Shown: positions 28,515-37,174 of the stretch, one piece after another | How positions within the stretch are numbered: position 1 is the stretch's first letter | How the letters are laid out: each line of letters begins with the position of its first letter | From: Mycobacterium sp. NBC_00419 | Lineage (GTDB): Bacteria > Actinomycetota > Actinomycetes > Mycobacteriales > Mycobacteriaceae | Direction of reading: 5' to 3' | DNA: 64,000 nucleotides | Assembly: GCF_036023875.1 (NCBI RefSeq) | Contig: NZ_CP107931.1 | Location: 682,001-746,000 of the forward strand | Made by a program: the position numbers and the translations under genes | Notes under the pieces: generated by a model | The model's input: the letters and a program-made list of their open reading frames with translations, nothing else | Databases searched by the model: none | What the model was told of the DNA's origin: nothing

Positions 28515-30230
28515 CGTGCTGAGCTGCGGAAAGAACTGCGGCAGTCCGGGAATCGTCGGGATGGGCGGAATGGCCGGAATGGTCGGGATCACCGGCGGCG
28601 GCTGAGTCGGTGGTGGCGGCGCGGTGACGGTGGCCGTCTCGGTGACCGGTGGCGGCGTCGACACCGTGGTGGTGACGACAGTCGTGGTCGCGGTCTCGGT
28701 CACCGGCGGTGGCGGTGGTGGCGGCGGCGCCTCGGTCGTCACCGGAGGTGCCTGCACCACCCGGGTCTGGACCACCGGAGCGGGCGCCGGAGCGGGCGCC
28801 GGGTCCGGTGCCTGCACCACGGTCCGCAGCGGCGGCTGCTCGACCGGTGCCGCGAGTTGCGCCGGCGTTGGCGACTCCGCTGGTGGCGCGGTGGTGACAC
28901 TCGGGGTCGGCTGTGCCGGCGCGGCGGCGCTGCTGTCGTTGCGCAGCGCAACCGTCGTGGCGGCACCGGCCATCGCGATCACCAGCAGGGCCGCCGCCAC
29001 CACCGGCAGCGGTCGCCGGTACCACGGCTGTGCGACCTCGACCGCTTCGGCGGGACCGTGTTCGAAGTCGATCTGCGGACGGACGACGACAGCCGGCACG
29101 ACAGCCGGCTCTGCCACCGGCAACCGGACCTCTGGCACGTCAGGAGCCGCAGACCAGGCCAGCGCCGCCCCGGTCTGCGGCGCCGGCGCCGCGACCGGTA
29201 CCACCGGTGCAGCGGCCAGTGCGGTGGGACTGTCGTCAGCCGGACCGCGGGCAGCCCGCAGCGCGGCGCCGATCGCCGGGATGAGCGCCGGACGTGGCAC
29301 GGTGACGACGGGCACCCGCAGGTGTTCGGAGAGCGTCGTGGTGATCACCGGGGTTGCCGCGCCGCCGCCGATCGAGGCGACGGCCACCAGATCGGCGGGC
29401 CGGACCCCAACGCGCTCGAGCAGCTGGTGCACCGCGGCCACCAGGTCGGCCAGCGGACGGCGCACCACGTCATCGAGTTCGGTGCGGGTGAGCCGCACGT
29501 CGCCGACAAAGCCCGGCAGGTCGGCGGGCAACGCCGTGACCGAGACCGTCGAGAGGCGTTCTTTTGCGGCCCGGCAGTCGGCCCGTAACCGGCTCAGCGA
29601 TCCGAAGGCCGATGTGCCGGTGACATCGAGCGTCCGGCCGGCCGACAGTTCGGCGAGCACGTGGGCCAGCACGCCCTGGTCCACCAGGTCCCCCGAGAAG
29701 TCCAGATGCCGAAGCGGCGCCTCGATGGGCCGGTAACCCGCCGAGGCATCGAGCAGGGCGACCGAGGTGCCGCTGCCGCCGAAGTCGCACAATGCGACGA
29801 TGCCGCGGGTCGGCAGCCCGGGATCGGCCTGCAGGGCGGTCGCCGCCGCGGCCGCATCGGGCATCAGCAGTGGTGGGCCTGCTGACCATTCCGGGATGCG
29901 GCCGACGGCGCGGCGCAGGGCCTCGACGGCCCGGGTTCCCCAATGTGCGGGATAGGTGATGGCGGCGGCCCCGGGCAGCGGCCGTCCGGCGGTCGCCTCG
30001 TAGGCCAGTGCGCGCAGGGCCTCAGCCAGCAACCTGTCCGCCGGATGCGCCGACCCGTCGGGCGCGACGATACCCACCGGATCCCCGACCCGGTCGACGA
30101 AGTCGGTGATCGTCACGCCGGAGAGCGTGAGAACCGGCTTGCGCGTGACACTTCGGTCCGGGGTCACCGCGGCCAGGGTGGTTGCACCGACCGACAGGCC
30201 GATGGCCGGTTTCGTGTGGTCAGTCATCAC
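28506..30230 (-). CDS. membrane-anchored Hsp70-like ATPase with proline-rich tail (Rv2264c-like)
   Basis: A 574-residue protein with three parts. Residues 1 to about 340 form an Hsp70/actin-like ATPase fold: phosphate motifs GLSVGATTLAA and ALCDFGGSGTSVALLD, and the adenosine motif VASIGGGAATP. The substrate-binding domain of true Hsp70 is missing. A single membrane helix follows (PLPVVAAALLVIAMAGAATTVAL, about residues 405-425). The remaining 150 residues are Pro/Thr/Val-rich and would lie outside the membrane. The layout suggests a sensor or scaffold rather than a chaperone; function unknown. Synteny matches Rv2264c. Confidence 0.83.
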   Translation of the reverse strand: MMTDHTKPAIGLSVGATTLAAVTPDRSVTRKPVLTLSGVTITDFVDRVGDPVGIVAPDGSAHPADRLLAEALRALAYEATAGRPLPGAAAITYPAHWGTRAVEALRRAVGRIPEWSAGPPLLMPDAAAAATALQADPGLPTRGIVALCDFGGSGTSVALLDASAGYRPIEAPLRHLDFSGDLVDQGVLAHVLAELSAGRTLDVTGTSAFGSLSRLRADCRAAKERLSTVSVTALPADLPGFVGDVRLTRTELDDVVRRPLADLVAAVHQLLERVGVRPADLVAVASIGGGAATPVITTTLSEHLRVPVVTVPRPALIPAIGAALRAARGPADDSPTALAAAPVVPVAAPAPQTGAALAWSAAPDVPEVRLPVAEPAVVPAVVVRPQIDFEHGPAEAVEVAQPWYRRPLPVVAAALLVIAMAGAATTVALRNDSSAAAPAQPTPSVTTAPPAESPTPAQLAAPVEQPPLRTVVQAPDPAPAPAPAPVVQTRVVQAPPVTTEAPPPPPPPPVTETATTTVVTTTVSTPPPVTETATVTAPPPPTQPPPVIPTIPAIPPIPTIPGLPQFFPQLSTSG

Positions 30231-30263
30231 CGAAAATGTCGGTGTGACCGCCGCGGACGTTAC

Positions 30264-31337
30264 TCAGCGAATGGTGCCGCGGCCCGGGATCAGGGGCAGA
30301 TCCAGGGGTGTGACCCAGCCCGGGGGCAGGTCGTTCACCGCCGGGACGGCATTGAGCGCGCGCAGCCCGGTGGCCAGGCAGCCCGCGGTGGCCGCATCGC
30401 GCCCGGAGCCGTCGGTGAAGCGGAACGCGGTCTCCTGGAAGACGCTCGGCGTGCCCTCGATGTCGACGCGATAGACGTCGTCCTGCTCGCCGGAGGGCCA
30501 GTCCGGTGCCGCGTCGTGTCCGATGCGGTTGACGTGCTCGAGCTGGATGCGGGTTTCGCCGTTGTAGACGCCGTTGATGGTGAATCGCACGGCCGCCACG
30601 TGGCCTGCCTCGATGACGCCCTTGACCGTCTTGCGTTCGGTCGGGGTCACCCACTTGTCCCACGTCGTGGTGATCTCGTCGAGTTCGATCCCGGCGGCGT
30701 AGGCGATCATCGGCACGGTCGCGCCCCACGCGAACACCAGCACATCGGAGTTCTGCAGCAGCGGCTTGAACTCCGGCTCCCGGCCGATGCCCATCTCGAA
30801 TTCGTAGTCACCCTCGTAGTTGGTGTAGTCCAGCAATTCCGAGGCGCGGACCCGGCGGACCTGCGAGCACAGCCCCATCAGGGTCATCGGGAACAGGTCG
30901 TTGGCGAAACCCGGGTCGATGCCGGTGGTGAAGCACGACGACTGGCCCTCTTCGCAGGCCCGGGTGATCGGGTCGATCCAGTTGGGCGGGTTCAGGTGCA
31001 TCTTGGGCCACACCCACGGTGTCATCGCCGTCGAGCACACGTCGATCCCGGCGCTCAGGAAACGGCTGATGACGTCGATGTTGGCGTCGGCATGCGCGGC
31101 GGTCGGGCCGTAGTGCACGAGAGCGTCGGGCTTCAGCGCGATCAGCGCATCGATGTCGTCGGTGGCGCCGATGCCCACCGCTTCAGCCAGTCCGCAGATC
31201 TCGCCGACATCGACACCGACCTTGGCCGGGTTGCTCACACCGACCCCGACCAGCTCGAATTCCGGATGCGCGAGCACCTCCGGGATGACCATCTTGCCGA
31301 CGAAACCGGTACCCCAGATCACTATTCGCTTAGCCAC
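30264..31337 (-). CDS. dinucleotide-binding oxidoreductase, DapB/amine-dehydrogenase-like
   Basis: A 357-residue protein with an N-terminal Rossmann motif IVIWGTGFVGKMVIPEV and a central DALVHYGPTAAHADANIDVI stretch. It resembles dihydrodipicolinate-reductase-like NAD(P)H-dependent proteins frequently annotated as 2,4-diaminopentanoate or amine dehydrogenases. The mycobacterial substrate is unknown. It starts 18 bases after the Rieske gene, on the same strand as the carotenoid operon, so it may be its last gene. Confidence 0.8.
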   Translation of the reverse strand: MAKRIVIWGTGFVGKMVIPEVLAHPEFELVGVGVSNPAKVGVDVGEICGLAEAVGIGATDDIDALIALKPDALVHYGPTAAHADANIDVISRFLSAGIDVCSTAMTPWVWPKMHLNPPNWIDPITRACEEGQSSCFTTGIDPGFANDLFPMTLMGLCSQVRRVRASELLDYTNYEGDYEFEMGIGREPEFKPLLQNSDVLVFAWGATVPMIAYAAGIELDEITTTWDKWVTPTERKTVKGVIEAGHVAAVRFTINGVYNGETRIQLEHVNRIGHDAAPDWPSGEQDDVYRVDIEGTPSVFQETAFRFTDGSGRDAATAGCLATGLRALNAVPAVNDLPPGWVTPLDLPLIPGRGTIR

Positions 31338-31355
31338 GCTAGGAGCCTAGCTGGA

Positions 31356-32357
31356 TCAGTTGTCGCGCAAAGCGAATCGGCGTTCGGCGTAGGCCAGGTC
31401 GTCGCGCCACAGCCGTGCCGCCGCCACCCGCATCAGCGGGGTGATCATCGGGGCCACCCGAAGCGAATGCTTGAAGCCGGTGCGGTCGGACTGGGCGATC
31501 ACGGCTTCGATCACGGCGGTGCGCGGCCGGCCGTCAGGACCGGGTCCCAGCGGCGTCGCATGGGTCTCCACCACGCTGCCCGCACCTTCGCCGTCGACGA
31601 TGCGCATGACGATGGTGCGTGGCTCCGGGGTGGTGAACTCCGCGATCACCGGGACACCGAGGCGGCCCATCCGGAACGTCACGGCGACCAGGAAGCGGTC
31701 GGCGGCCTCGTCGGCGTCGTCGGGCGGGGCGCTGAGCACCTCGAGTTGGGTGAACGAATAGGGGTGGAACCACGCGCCGTGCCACGGGTCCAGCCGGTTG
31801 GCGATGATGTCCGACGGTTCGCAGACCCCTTCGAGTCGGGTCACCGCGGCCAGCGCCGCACCCTCCGGACGCACCGGAATCACCGGCGCATCGAGTGCCT
31901 GCTCACCACCGATCCGGTCGAGCCGGACCCACACCAGCACACCATCGTCGAACGCGGGCAACGGTTTCCAGCCGAATTCGCGCTTGCCTTCCAGCTTCAG
32001 GCCGTGCCACGGACAGATCAGCGTCCCGCAGTTCACGGTTCCGGTGGCCAGATCGGCGCCCAGGTGCGGGCAGGCCGCGGGTCCGACGTGCAGCCCGCCC
32101 TGCTCGTCGCGCCAGGCCACGATCTCCGCACCGCCGACCCGGGTGCCAAACGGCTTGTCGGTGCGCACGTCGGAGCTGGCGGCGAACACGAACCAGTTTC
32201 CGCTGGGCCGTTGCTCGGCACGGCGCAGCGCCGCGTCGATCACAGCGGGCTGGGCGTCCTGATACGTCGGCTTCTGGTTGGCCCAGTCCAGCTTCGGAAC
32301 AACCTGCAGCGGAAGTCCTTTGGGAAATCGTGCGGCCAGCCGCGACTTGATGCTCAT
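31356..32357 (-). CDS. Rieske [2Fe-2S] protein of the carotenoid cluster (DUF5914-like)
   Basis: A 333-residue protein with an N-terminal Rieske domain: CPHLGADLATGTVNCG and ICPWHGLKLEG give the Cys-x-His and Cys-x2-His cluster ligands near residues 106-127. The C-terminal 190 residues resemble the DUF5914 domain found with Rieske domains in actinobacterial carotenoid clusters. The ATG overlaps the crtU stop (ATGA), so it is translated with the pigment genes. Oxygenase-type modification of the carotenoid end group is a reasonable guess; the partner reductase is not in the window. Confidence 0.8.
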   Translation of the reverse strand: MSIKSRLAARFPKGLPLQVVPKLDWANQKPTYQDAQPAVIDAALRRAEQRPSGNWFVFAASSDVRTDKPFGTRVGGAEIVAWRDEQGGLHVGPAACPHLGADLATGTVNCGTLICPWHGLKLEGKREFGWKPLPAFDDGVLVWVRLDRIGGEQALDAPVIPVRPEGAALAAVTRLEGVCEPSDIIANRLDPWHGAWFHPYSFTQLEVLSAPPDDADEAADRFLVAVTFRMGRLGVPVIAEFTTPEPRTIVMRIVDGEGAGSVVETHATPLGPGPDGRPRTAVIEAVIAQSDRTGFKHSLRVAPMITPLMRVAAARLWRDDLAYAERRFALRDN

Positions 32358-33892
32358 GACGCCCGGGCCTTCCTCGGAGTTGCCAGCCGGCGCAGGACCG
32401 GTGAACGTCCCTGCACCGGAACGGTGTGCACCGTGTGCCCGCTGACCCCCCATCCGGCCAGCAGACCGTTCGCGGCCGTCCATCCGGTGGTGGCGGCTCG
32501 CTCCATCAACGCTACCGGCAGGTCGATGCGGATACCGTCGCCGGCGAGCATCAGATTGGGCACCGGTGTCTCCACGGTGGGCCGGTTGGCGAAGGCACCC
32601 GGTGCGAACAGCGGGCAATCCTCACGCAGCAGCATTGTTTCCTTGACGATTCCGGCCGTCGCCGTCTCCGGGTAGAGCTGATGCAGACGGGCCAGCATCT
32701 TGTCCCGAAGTCCGTCGAAGGGCGGCGGGTCCACCACCGAGTACGAGTGCACCTCGACCACCGAACCGCCGTGGGCGCGAGCCCACTGCGCGGCCTGCTG
32801 TTCGTAATTGCTGACGACGCTGATGTTGTCGACGGGCTCCAGTCCCCCGGTGCCCAGGAACGGCGGGCGCCCCGGTTCCAGCGGCCGGTCCAGCCACAGC
32901 CGCTGCACCACGAACGGCGGCGCCGTCTGCAGGCCGGCAACCTGTTCCCGCCACCGCTCGTCGCCCAGTCCCGGTGAACCGGCCACGATCTGGCGCAGAC
33001 TGCCCGGATCGGTCGCCAGCACCACTCCGTCGGCGTCGATGGTCCTTCCGTCGGACACCCTCACCTGCATGGTCTTTGGCCCGCCCACGCTGACCGACTC
33101 GGCAGTCACGCCGGTGTGGAACTGGACCCCCTGCTCGATCAGATACTCCCCCAACGGATCCCACAGCGCGGTGTTGAAGTTCGACTCGGCGACGTCGAAT
33201 ACCAGACCCTCGCTGGAACCCAGGAAATAGATGTGGAACATCGCCGCCAGCTCCGCAGCCGACAGCTTGTCGGGGCGGGCGAAGAAGCTGCGGGCGAACA
33301 CCTCGAAGGCCAGGTGCCTGGCCGCGACCGGGAAGTTGATGTTCGTCAGGAAGGTCTCGGCGTCCAGGTCGTCGAGCTGGTCGTAGATATCGGGCACCGA
33401 GACCGCGGCCAGTGGCGCGGCAGCGGGAGCGTTGAGCCGCACCAGGTCTCGCATCCGGAACGTGGGGCTGCGCAGCGCGAACACCAATGCGTTCCACGGC
33501 GGGGTCTTGGGCAGCCCGCGGAAGGTGTCACGGCGACCCTGCCCGTCGACCAGCGGGTAGTCCTCGACGGCCCGCAGCCGATCGAGCCCGGGATCGCTGC
33601 GCCGCAACAACGCGCGCAGGTTGTAGTACTGCCGGAAGAACGCGTGGAATCCTCGGTTGTTGGCCACCTCGGTGCCGTCTTCGAGCTTCTCGGTCCAGCC
33701 GCCGACGCGGCCGCCCAGATAATCCTGGCGTTCCAGGACCTCGACGGATACACCGCGTTCGGCCAGACCGGCGGCGGCGGCAAGGCCGGCGATACCGGCG
33801 CCGACCACCACGACATGCGGGGTGTTGGGCAGTGCGTTGGCGTGCGGCAACCCGGACTGCGCCGGGTGGGCGACTCGGCGTGGATCGATCAT
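32354..33892 (-). CDS. crtU: CrtU-type carotene desaturase/methyltransferase
   Basis: A 512-residue FAD-dependent enzyme. The N-terminal dinucleotide motif is VVVVGAGIAGLAAAAGLAERG, with GRVGGW and an NNRGFHAFFRQYYNLR segment typical of CrtU; the C-terminal flavin motif is NLMLAGDGIRIDLPVALMERA. CrtU converts beta-ionone rings to aromatic rings with methyl migration, giving isorenieratene. I start at ATG 33892, which overlaps the methyltransferase stop. Its usual substrate is beta-carotene, yet no lycopene cyclase gene is found in this cluster. Confidence 0.85.
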   Translation of the reverse strand: MIDPRRVAHPAQSGLPHANALPNTPHVVVVGAGIAGLAAAAGLAERGVSVEVLERQDYLGGRVGGWTEKLEDGTEVANNRGFHAFFRQYYNLRALLRRSDPGLDRLRAVEDYPLVDGQGRRDTFRGLPKTPPWNALVFALRSPTFRMRDLVRLNAPAAAPLAAVSVPDIYDQLDDLDAETFLTNINFPVAARHLAFEVFARSFFARPDKLSAAELAAMFHIYFLGSSEGLVFDVAESNFNTALWDPLGEYLIEQGVQFHTGVTAESVSVGGPKTMQVRVSDGRTIDADGVVLATDPGSLRQIVAGSPGLGDERWREQVAGLQTAPPFVVQRLWLDRPLEPGRPPFLGTGGLEPVDNISVVSNYEQQAAQWARAHGGSVVEVHSYSVVDPPPFDGLRDKMLARLHQLYPETATAGIVKETMLLREDCPLFAPGAFANRPTVETPVPNLMLAGDGIRIDLPVALMERAATTGWTAANGLLAGWGVSGHTVHTVPVQGRSPVLRRLATPRKARAS

Positions 33893-34617
33893 TTCGGAGC
33901 GTCCGCCAGGAACGTGTGCACGATGTCGCGCTGCCAGCCGGGCATGGTCTCGCTGTGCACGCCGGTGAACCCTGCCGCGACGAGCCTGCGCTGGAAGTCC
34001 CGGGCTCCGTCGAAGGTGTTCACGCTGCGCCACAGATGACGGTAGAGCGTGCTGTCACCGGTCTGCCGCCAGCCGGCCGGGATGATGATGCCCCAGCAGA
34101 CGGCATTCCAAATCGCCTTGGCGACACGGGAATCGCTCACCGAGTACTCGTGAACTGCCAGGGTCGCCCCGGGCCGCAGCAGTCCGCGGAAGGTCCGCAG
34201 CGTCGAATCGGGGTCGGCCAGGTTACGCAGCAGATAGGCGGCCAGGATCCCGTCGAACGGTCCTTCCACACCCGCCTCTGCGATCCCCTCGATCGGGCTG
34301 TGCACGAACTGCACGGTGTCCGGCCACGACTTGGCTCTCGCTTCGGCGAGCATGCCTGCCGACGCGTCGACCGCGACGATCTCGGCATACGGCGCCGCCT
34401 CGAGCAGGGCCGCCGTCGACGCGCCCGTGCCGCAGCCGGCATCGAGCAGGCGCAGCCCACGTCCGCCGCCGCTGATACGCATCCGCCGCGCCGAGATCCG
34501 CAGGTGGTCGTGATAGCCCGGATTCGCCCCGACCAGCTTGTCGTAGGCCTGGGCGCCGACGTCGAAGGCGCCGGGAACCTGCTCCCGGCGCAGTCCTCGC
34601 TGGCCGACACTTACCAC
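33889..34617 (-). CDS. SAM-dependent methyltransferase of the carotenoid cluster
   Basis: A 242-residue class I methyltransferase. The SAM motif is LRLLDAGCGTGASTAALLEA near residue 57, followed by IVAVDASAGMLAEAR. It resembles UbiE/Coq5-type enzymes and the methyltransferase-like CrtT of Streptomyces carotenoid clusters. The start is GTG 34617, eight bases after GGAAAGGA, which lies inside the preceding 29-codon ORF. Overlaps crtU by four bases. Its role in pigment synthesis is not established. Confidence 0.83.
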   Translation of the reverse strand: MVSVGQRGLRREQVPGAFDVGAQAYDKLVGANPGYHDHLRISARRMRISGGGRGLRLLDAGCGTGASTAALLEAAPYAEIVAVDASAGMLAEARAKSWPDTVQFVHSPIEGIAEAGVEGPFDGILAAYLLRNLADPDSTLRTFRGLLRPGATLAVHEYSVSDSRVAKAIWNAVCWGIIIPAGWRQTGDSTLYRHLWRSVNTFDGARDFQRRLVAAGFTGVHSETMPGWQRDIVHTFLADAPK

Positions 34618-34700
34618 TGAGGGTCCTTTCCATAGCTCACCATCAACGTCCAGTATTCGACGGTGCGCGATAGCGCGGCGCGCAAACCCGCGAATTCCAT
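34611..34700 (-). CDS. 29-codon ORF coupled to crtB
   Basis: No family recognised. The ATG at 34700 overlaps the crtB stop (ATGA) and the TAA at 34611-34613 overlaps the methyltransferase gene by seven bases. The peptide starts MEFAGLRAALSRTVEYW and ends MVSYGKDPQW. It could be a real small protein, or a linker that keeps ribosomes moving from crtB to the next ribosome-binding site. Third-position GC is high, like its neighbours, which mildly favours coding. Confidence 0.42.
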   Translation of the reverse strand: MEFAGLRAALSRTVEYWTLMVSYGKDPQW

Positions 34701-35632
34701 CAGGCGGCGCCGTACCTTCTGGCCCGCCGGGCGCGGATCAGGCCACCGGCGAACACCTGTATGCGACGGCCGGTCCCCACGGTGGCTCGCTGGCTGAACA
34801 CCTCGAAGTTGATCGCCTCGATGCGGTCCAGGATCTCCGAGTAGAGGGTGAAGGCGGTGGTCACACACGGGCGCGACTGCGGGGCCAGCAGTGCGATGCC
34901 CTTGCGGGCTTCCCGATAGATCTCCCGGGTGATCTCGTGCTGGGCGGCCAGCGCCCGGCGCACCCGGTCATCGGTGCGGTTGCTGCGGTGGCACCAGGTC
35001 AGCAGGTCACGGTCCACACCGAATGCGGCGAGTTCGTCGGCCGGCAGGTAGACCCGGTTGCGATCCAGGTCCTCGTCGATATCCCGCAGGAAGTTGGTGA
35101 GCTGAAACGCCCGCCCCAGCGCCTCGGCGCACGGCTCGGCCTCGGCGGTCGGCACGACCGTCCCGAGGATCGGCAGCATCTGCAGCCCGATCACCTCGGC
35201 CGACCCGCGCATGTAGTGGTTCAGCGCGGCCCGGTCGGGATAGTCCGTGACGGTCAGGTCCATCCGCATCGAGGTCAGGAAATCGTCGAAGAGGTCCAGC
35301 GGGATGCGGTAGGTGCGGGCGGTGTGCAGCACCGCGGGCAGCACCGGTTCACTGGGATCGGCTGTGCCACTGAAGAACTTGGCCGACAGGTCATCGAGGC
35401 GGGCTTCCCGCTGCGCGGTGGTGGCTGTCGAGTCGAGGTCGTCGAGGATGTCGTCGGCGTAGCGGGCGAAGCCGTACAGCGCGTGGACGGCCGGTCGCTG
35501 AGACGGTGCCAGCAGCCGGGTGGCCAGGAAGTAGGTCCGGCCGTGCTGGGCGTTGAGCTTGCGGCAGTACCGGTAGGACTCGCGGAGCCGCTCGTCGTCG
35601 ATCCCCGCGGCGTGTAACTCGGTGTGGATCAT
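34700..35632 (-). CDS. crtB: phytoene synthase
   Basis: A 310-residue trans-isoprenyl transferase that joins two geranylgeranyl diphosphates to make phytoene. Both aspartate-rich motifs are present: ARYADDILDD near residues 58-66 and RDIDEDLDRNRVYLP near 178-192. The start ATG 35632 lies two bases after the crtI stop; the longer open frame is shadow sequence inside crtI. At the membrane surface, its product goes to CrtI. Confidence 0.94.
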   Translation of the reverse strand: MIHTELHAAGIDDERLRESYRYCRKLNAQHGRTYFLATRLLAPSQRPAVHALYGFARYADDILDDLDSTATTAQREARLDDLSAKFFSGTADPSEPVLPAVLHTARTYRIPLDLFDDFLTSMRMDLTVTDYPDRAALNHYMRGSAEVIGLQMLPILGTVVPTAEAEPCAEALGRAFQLTNFLRDIDEDLDRNRVYLPADELAAFGVDRDLLTWCHRSNRTDDRVRRALAAQHEITREIYREARKGIALLAPQSRPCVTTAFTLYSEILDRIEAINFEVFSQRATVGTGRRIQVFAGGLIRARRARRYGAA

Positions 35633-35634
35633 CG

Positions 35635-37158
35635 CTACCTGCTTCCCGACCTGGTGATGGTGCGCTTTCGAGTGAGCTCGTCGGCCGGTCCGGCGACCCG
35701 ATCGGCGGCCAGGCGGCCGGACAGCAGCGCGGTGGGCACCCCGACGCCGGGAACGGTGGAGCCGCCGGCCAGCACCGCGTTGTCGACACCGCGCACGAGA
35801 TTGGCCGGCCGGAACGGCCCGGTCTGGGAGAAGGTGTGGGCCAGCGCGAACGGCGAACCGGCGGCCATCCCCTGCCGTGCCCAGTCCGCGGGGGTGACGA
35901 CGTCGAGGATGTCGGCGTCGTCGTCGAGACCCGGAAGCAGCCGCTCGGCCGCCTTCGCGACCACCTGGTTGGCGTAGGCGTCGCCGGCCGATGCCCAGTC
36001 CACGACGCCCGCGTCGAGGTTCGGCGCCGGGGCCAGGATGTAGAGCAGGTCGCGCCCGGCCGGGGCCAGGCTGGGGTCGCTCGCGGTCGGCCTGGTCACC
36101 AGAAGCGACGGGTCGCTCATCAGCGTGCCGTCGCGGATGATCTCGTCGAAGGTGCGCGCCCACTGCCGGCCGAAGCTGATGTTGTGGTGCACCAGCTTGT
36201 CGCCGACCGCGGGGACACCGGCGTGGATGACGACGGCCGAGGGGGCCGGCAGGATCTTGATCGGACGGCGTGGGGTACGGCCGAGAAGGTGATAGCTCAG
36301 CGGCAGCTCGGTGGTGAGAACCACTGCGTCACAAGCGATCCGGTCTCCGTTATCGGTGCGCACAGCGGTGATCCGGGTGCCGGACTTCTCCAGCGAGGTC
36401 ACCGAGGACTGGTAGCGGAACTCCACCCCGGCCGCGGCCGCAGCGGCGGCCAGCGCCTCGGGCACCGCGCGCATGCCGCCGCGCGGGAAGTACACCCCGG
36501 CGACGGTGTCCATGTAGGCGATCACCGCGTAGGCGGCCAGTGCCTGCTGCGGCGGGACACCGGCGTAGAGCGCCTGGAAGGTGAAAACCCGTTGCAGCCG
36601 TTCGTCTTTGATGTACTTGCTGACCATCTTCTCCCAGCCGCGGAAGCCACCGAGTGCGGCCAGCCGGGCCAGTTGGGGGGTCAGCAGCGACAACGGGGAG
36701 TCGAAGTTGGAGGCGATGAACCCGTTCATCTCCACCCGGTAGAGCTCGGTGAGCCAGTCGCGCAGCCGGTGGTAGCCGGCCGCCTCGGCCGGACCGGCGA
36801 ACTCCTCGATGGCGGCGGCCATGGCGGCGGCGTCGGTGTGCACGTCCAGCGAGGACCCGTCGGCGAACGACGCCCGGTAGGCCGGATCGACCAGATCCAA
36901 ATGCAGGTGGTCGTCCATCGAGGCGCCGACGGCGGCGAATGCCTCTTCGATGATGTCGGGCATCGTCAGCACGGTGGGACCGGTGTCGATGGAATACCCG
37001 CGAATGTCGGCCTGGCCCATCCGCCCGCCGGGGAACGGGTAGCGCTCCACCACCGTGACCGACCGGCCGCGCCCGGCGAGCTGCATCGCAGCGGACAGGC
37101 CCGACAGTCCGGCTCCAACCACCACGACGTGGTCAGTCGCCCCTGGGACGGTACGCAT
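35635..37158 (-). CDS. crtI: phytoene desaturase
   Basis: A 507-residue FAD enzyme that desaturates phytoene to lycopene. The N-terminal motif VVVVGAGLSGLSAAMQLAGRG, the FPGGRMGQ segment and the C-terminal GGSTVPGVGVPTALLSGRLAADRV signature are typical of bacterial CrtI. Two adjacent ATGs exist (37161, 37158); I use the second, six bases after AAGGAG. It follows crtE by 16 bases. Confidence 0.95.
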   Translation of the reverse strand: MRTVPGATDHVVVVGAGLSGLSAAMQLAGRGRSVTVVERYPFPGGRMGQADIRGYSIDTGPTVLTMPDIIEEAFAAVGASMDDHLHLDLVDPAYRASFADGSSLDVHTDAAAMAAAIEEFAGPAEAAGYHRLRDWLTELYRVEMNGFIASNFDSPLSLLTPQLARLAALGGFRGWEKMVSKYIKDERLQRVFTFQALYAGVPPQQALAAYAVIAYMDTVAGVYFPRGGMRAVPEALAAAAAAAGVEFRYQSSVTSLEKSGTRITAVRTDNGDRIACDAVVLTTELPLSYHLLGRTPRRPIKILPAPSAVVIHAGVPAVGDKLVHHNISFGRQWARTFDEIIRDGTLMSDPSLLVTRPTASDPSLAPAGRDLLYILAPAPNLDAGVVDWASAGDAYANQVVAKAAERLLPGLDDDADILDVVTPADWARQGMAAGSPFALAHTFSQTGPFRPANLVRGVDNAVLAGGSTVPGVGVPTALLSGRLAADRVAGPADELTRKRTITRSGSR

Positions 37159-37174
37159 CATCGACTCCTTCTCA

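Noticed and set aside
29943..32675. A 910-codon plus-strand frame opposite the Hsp70-like, oxidoreductase and Rieske genes
   Set aside because: Spans several well-supported minus-strand genes and has shadow-like composition.
34611..34868. An 85-codon version of the small ORF between crtB and the methyltransferase
   Set aside because: Its first 56 codons are shadow inside crtB; only the last 29 codons lie between the two genes.
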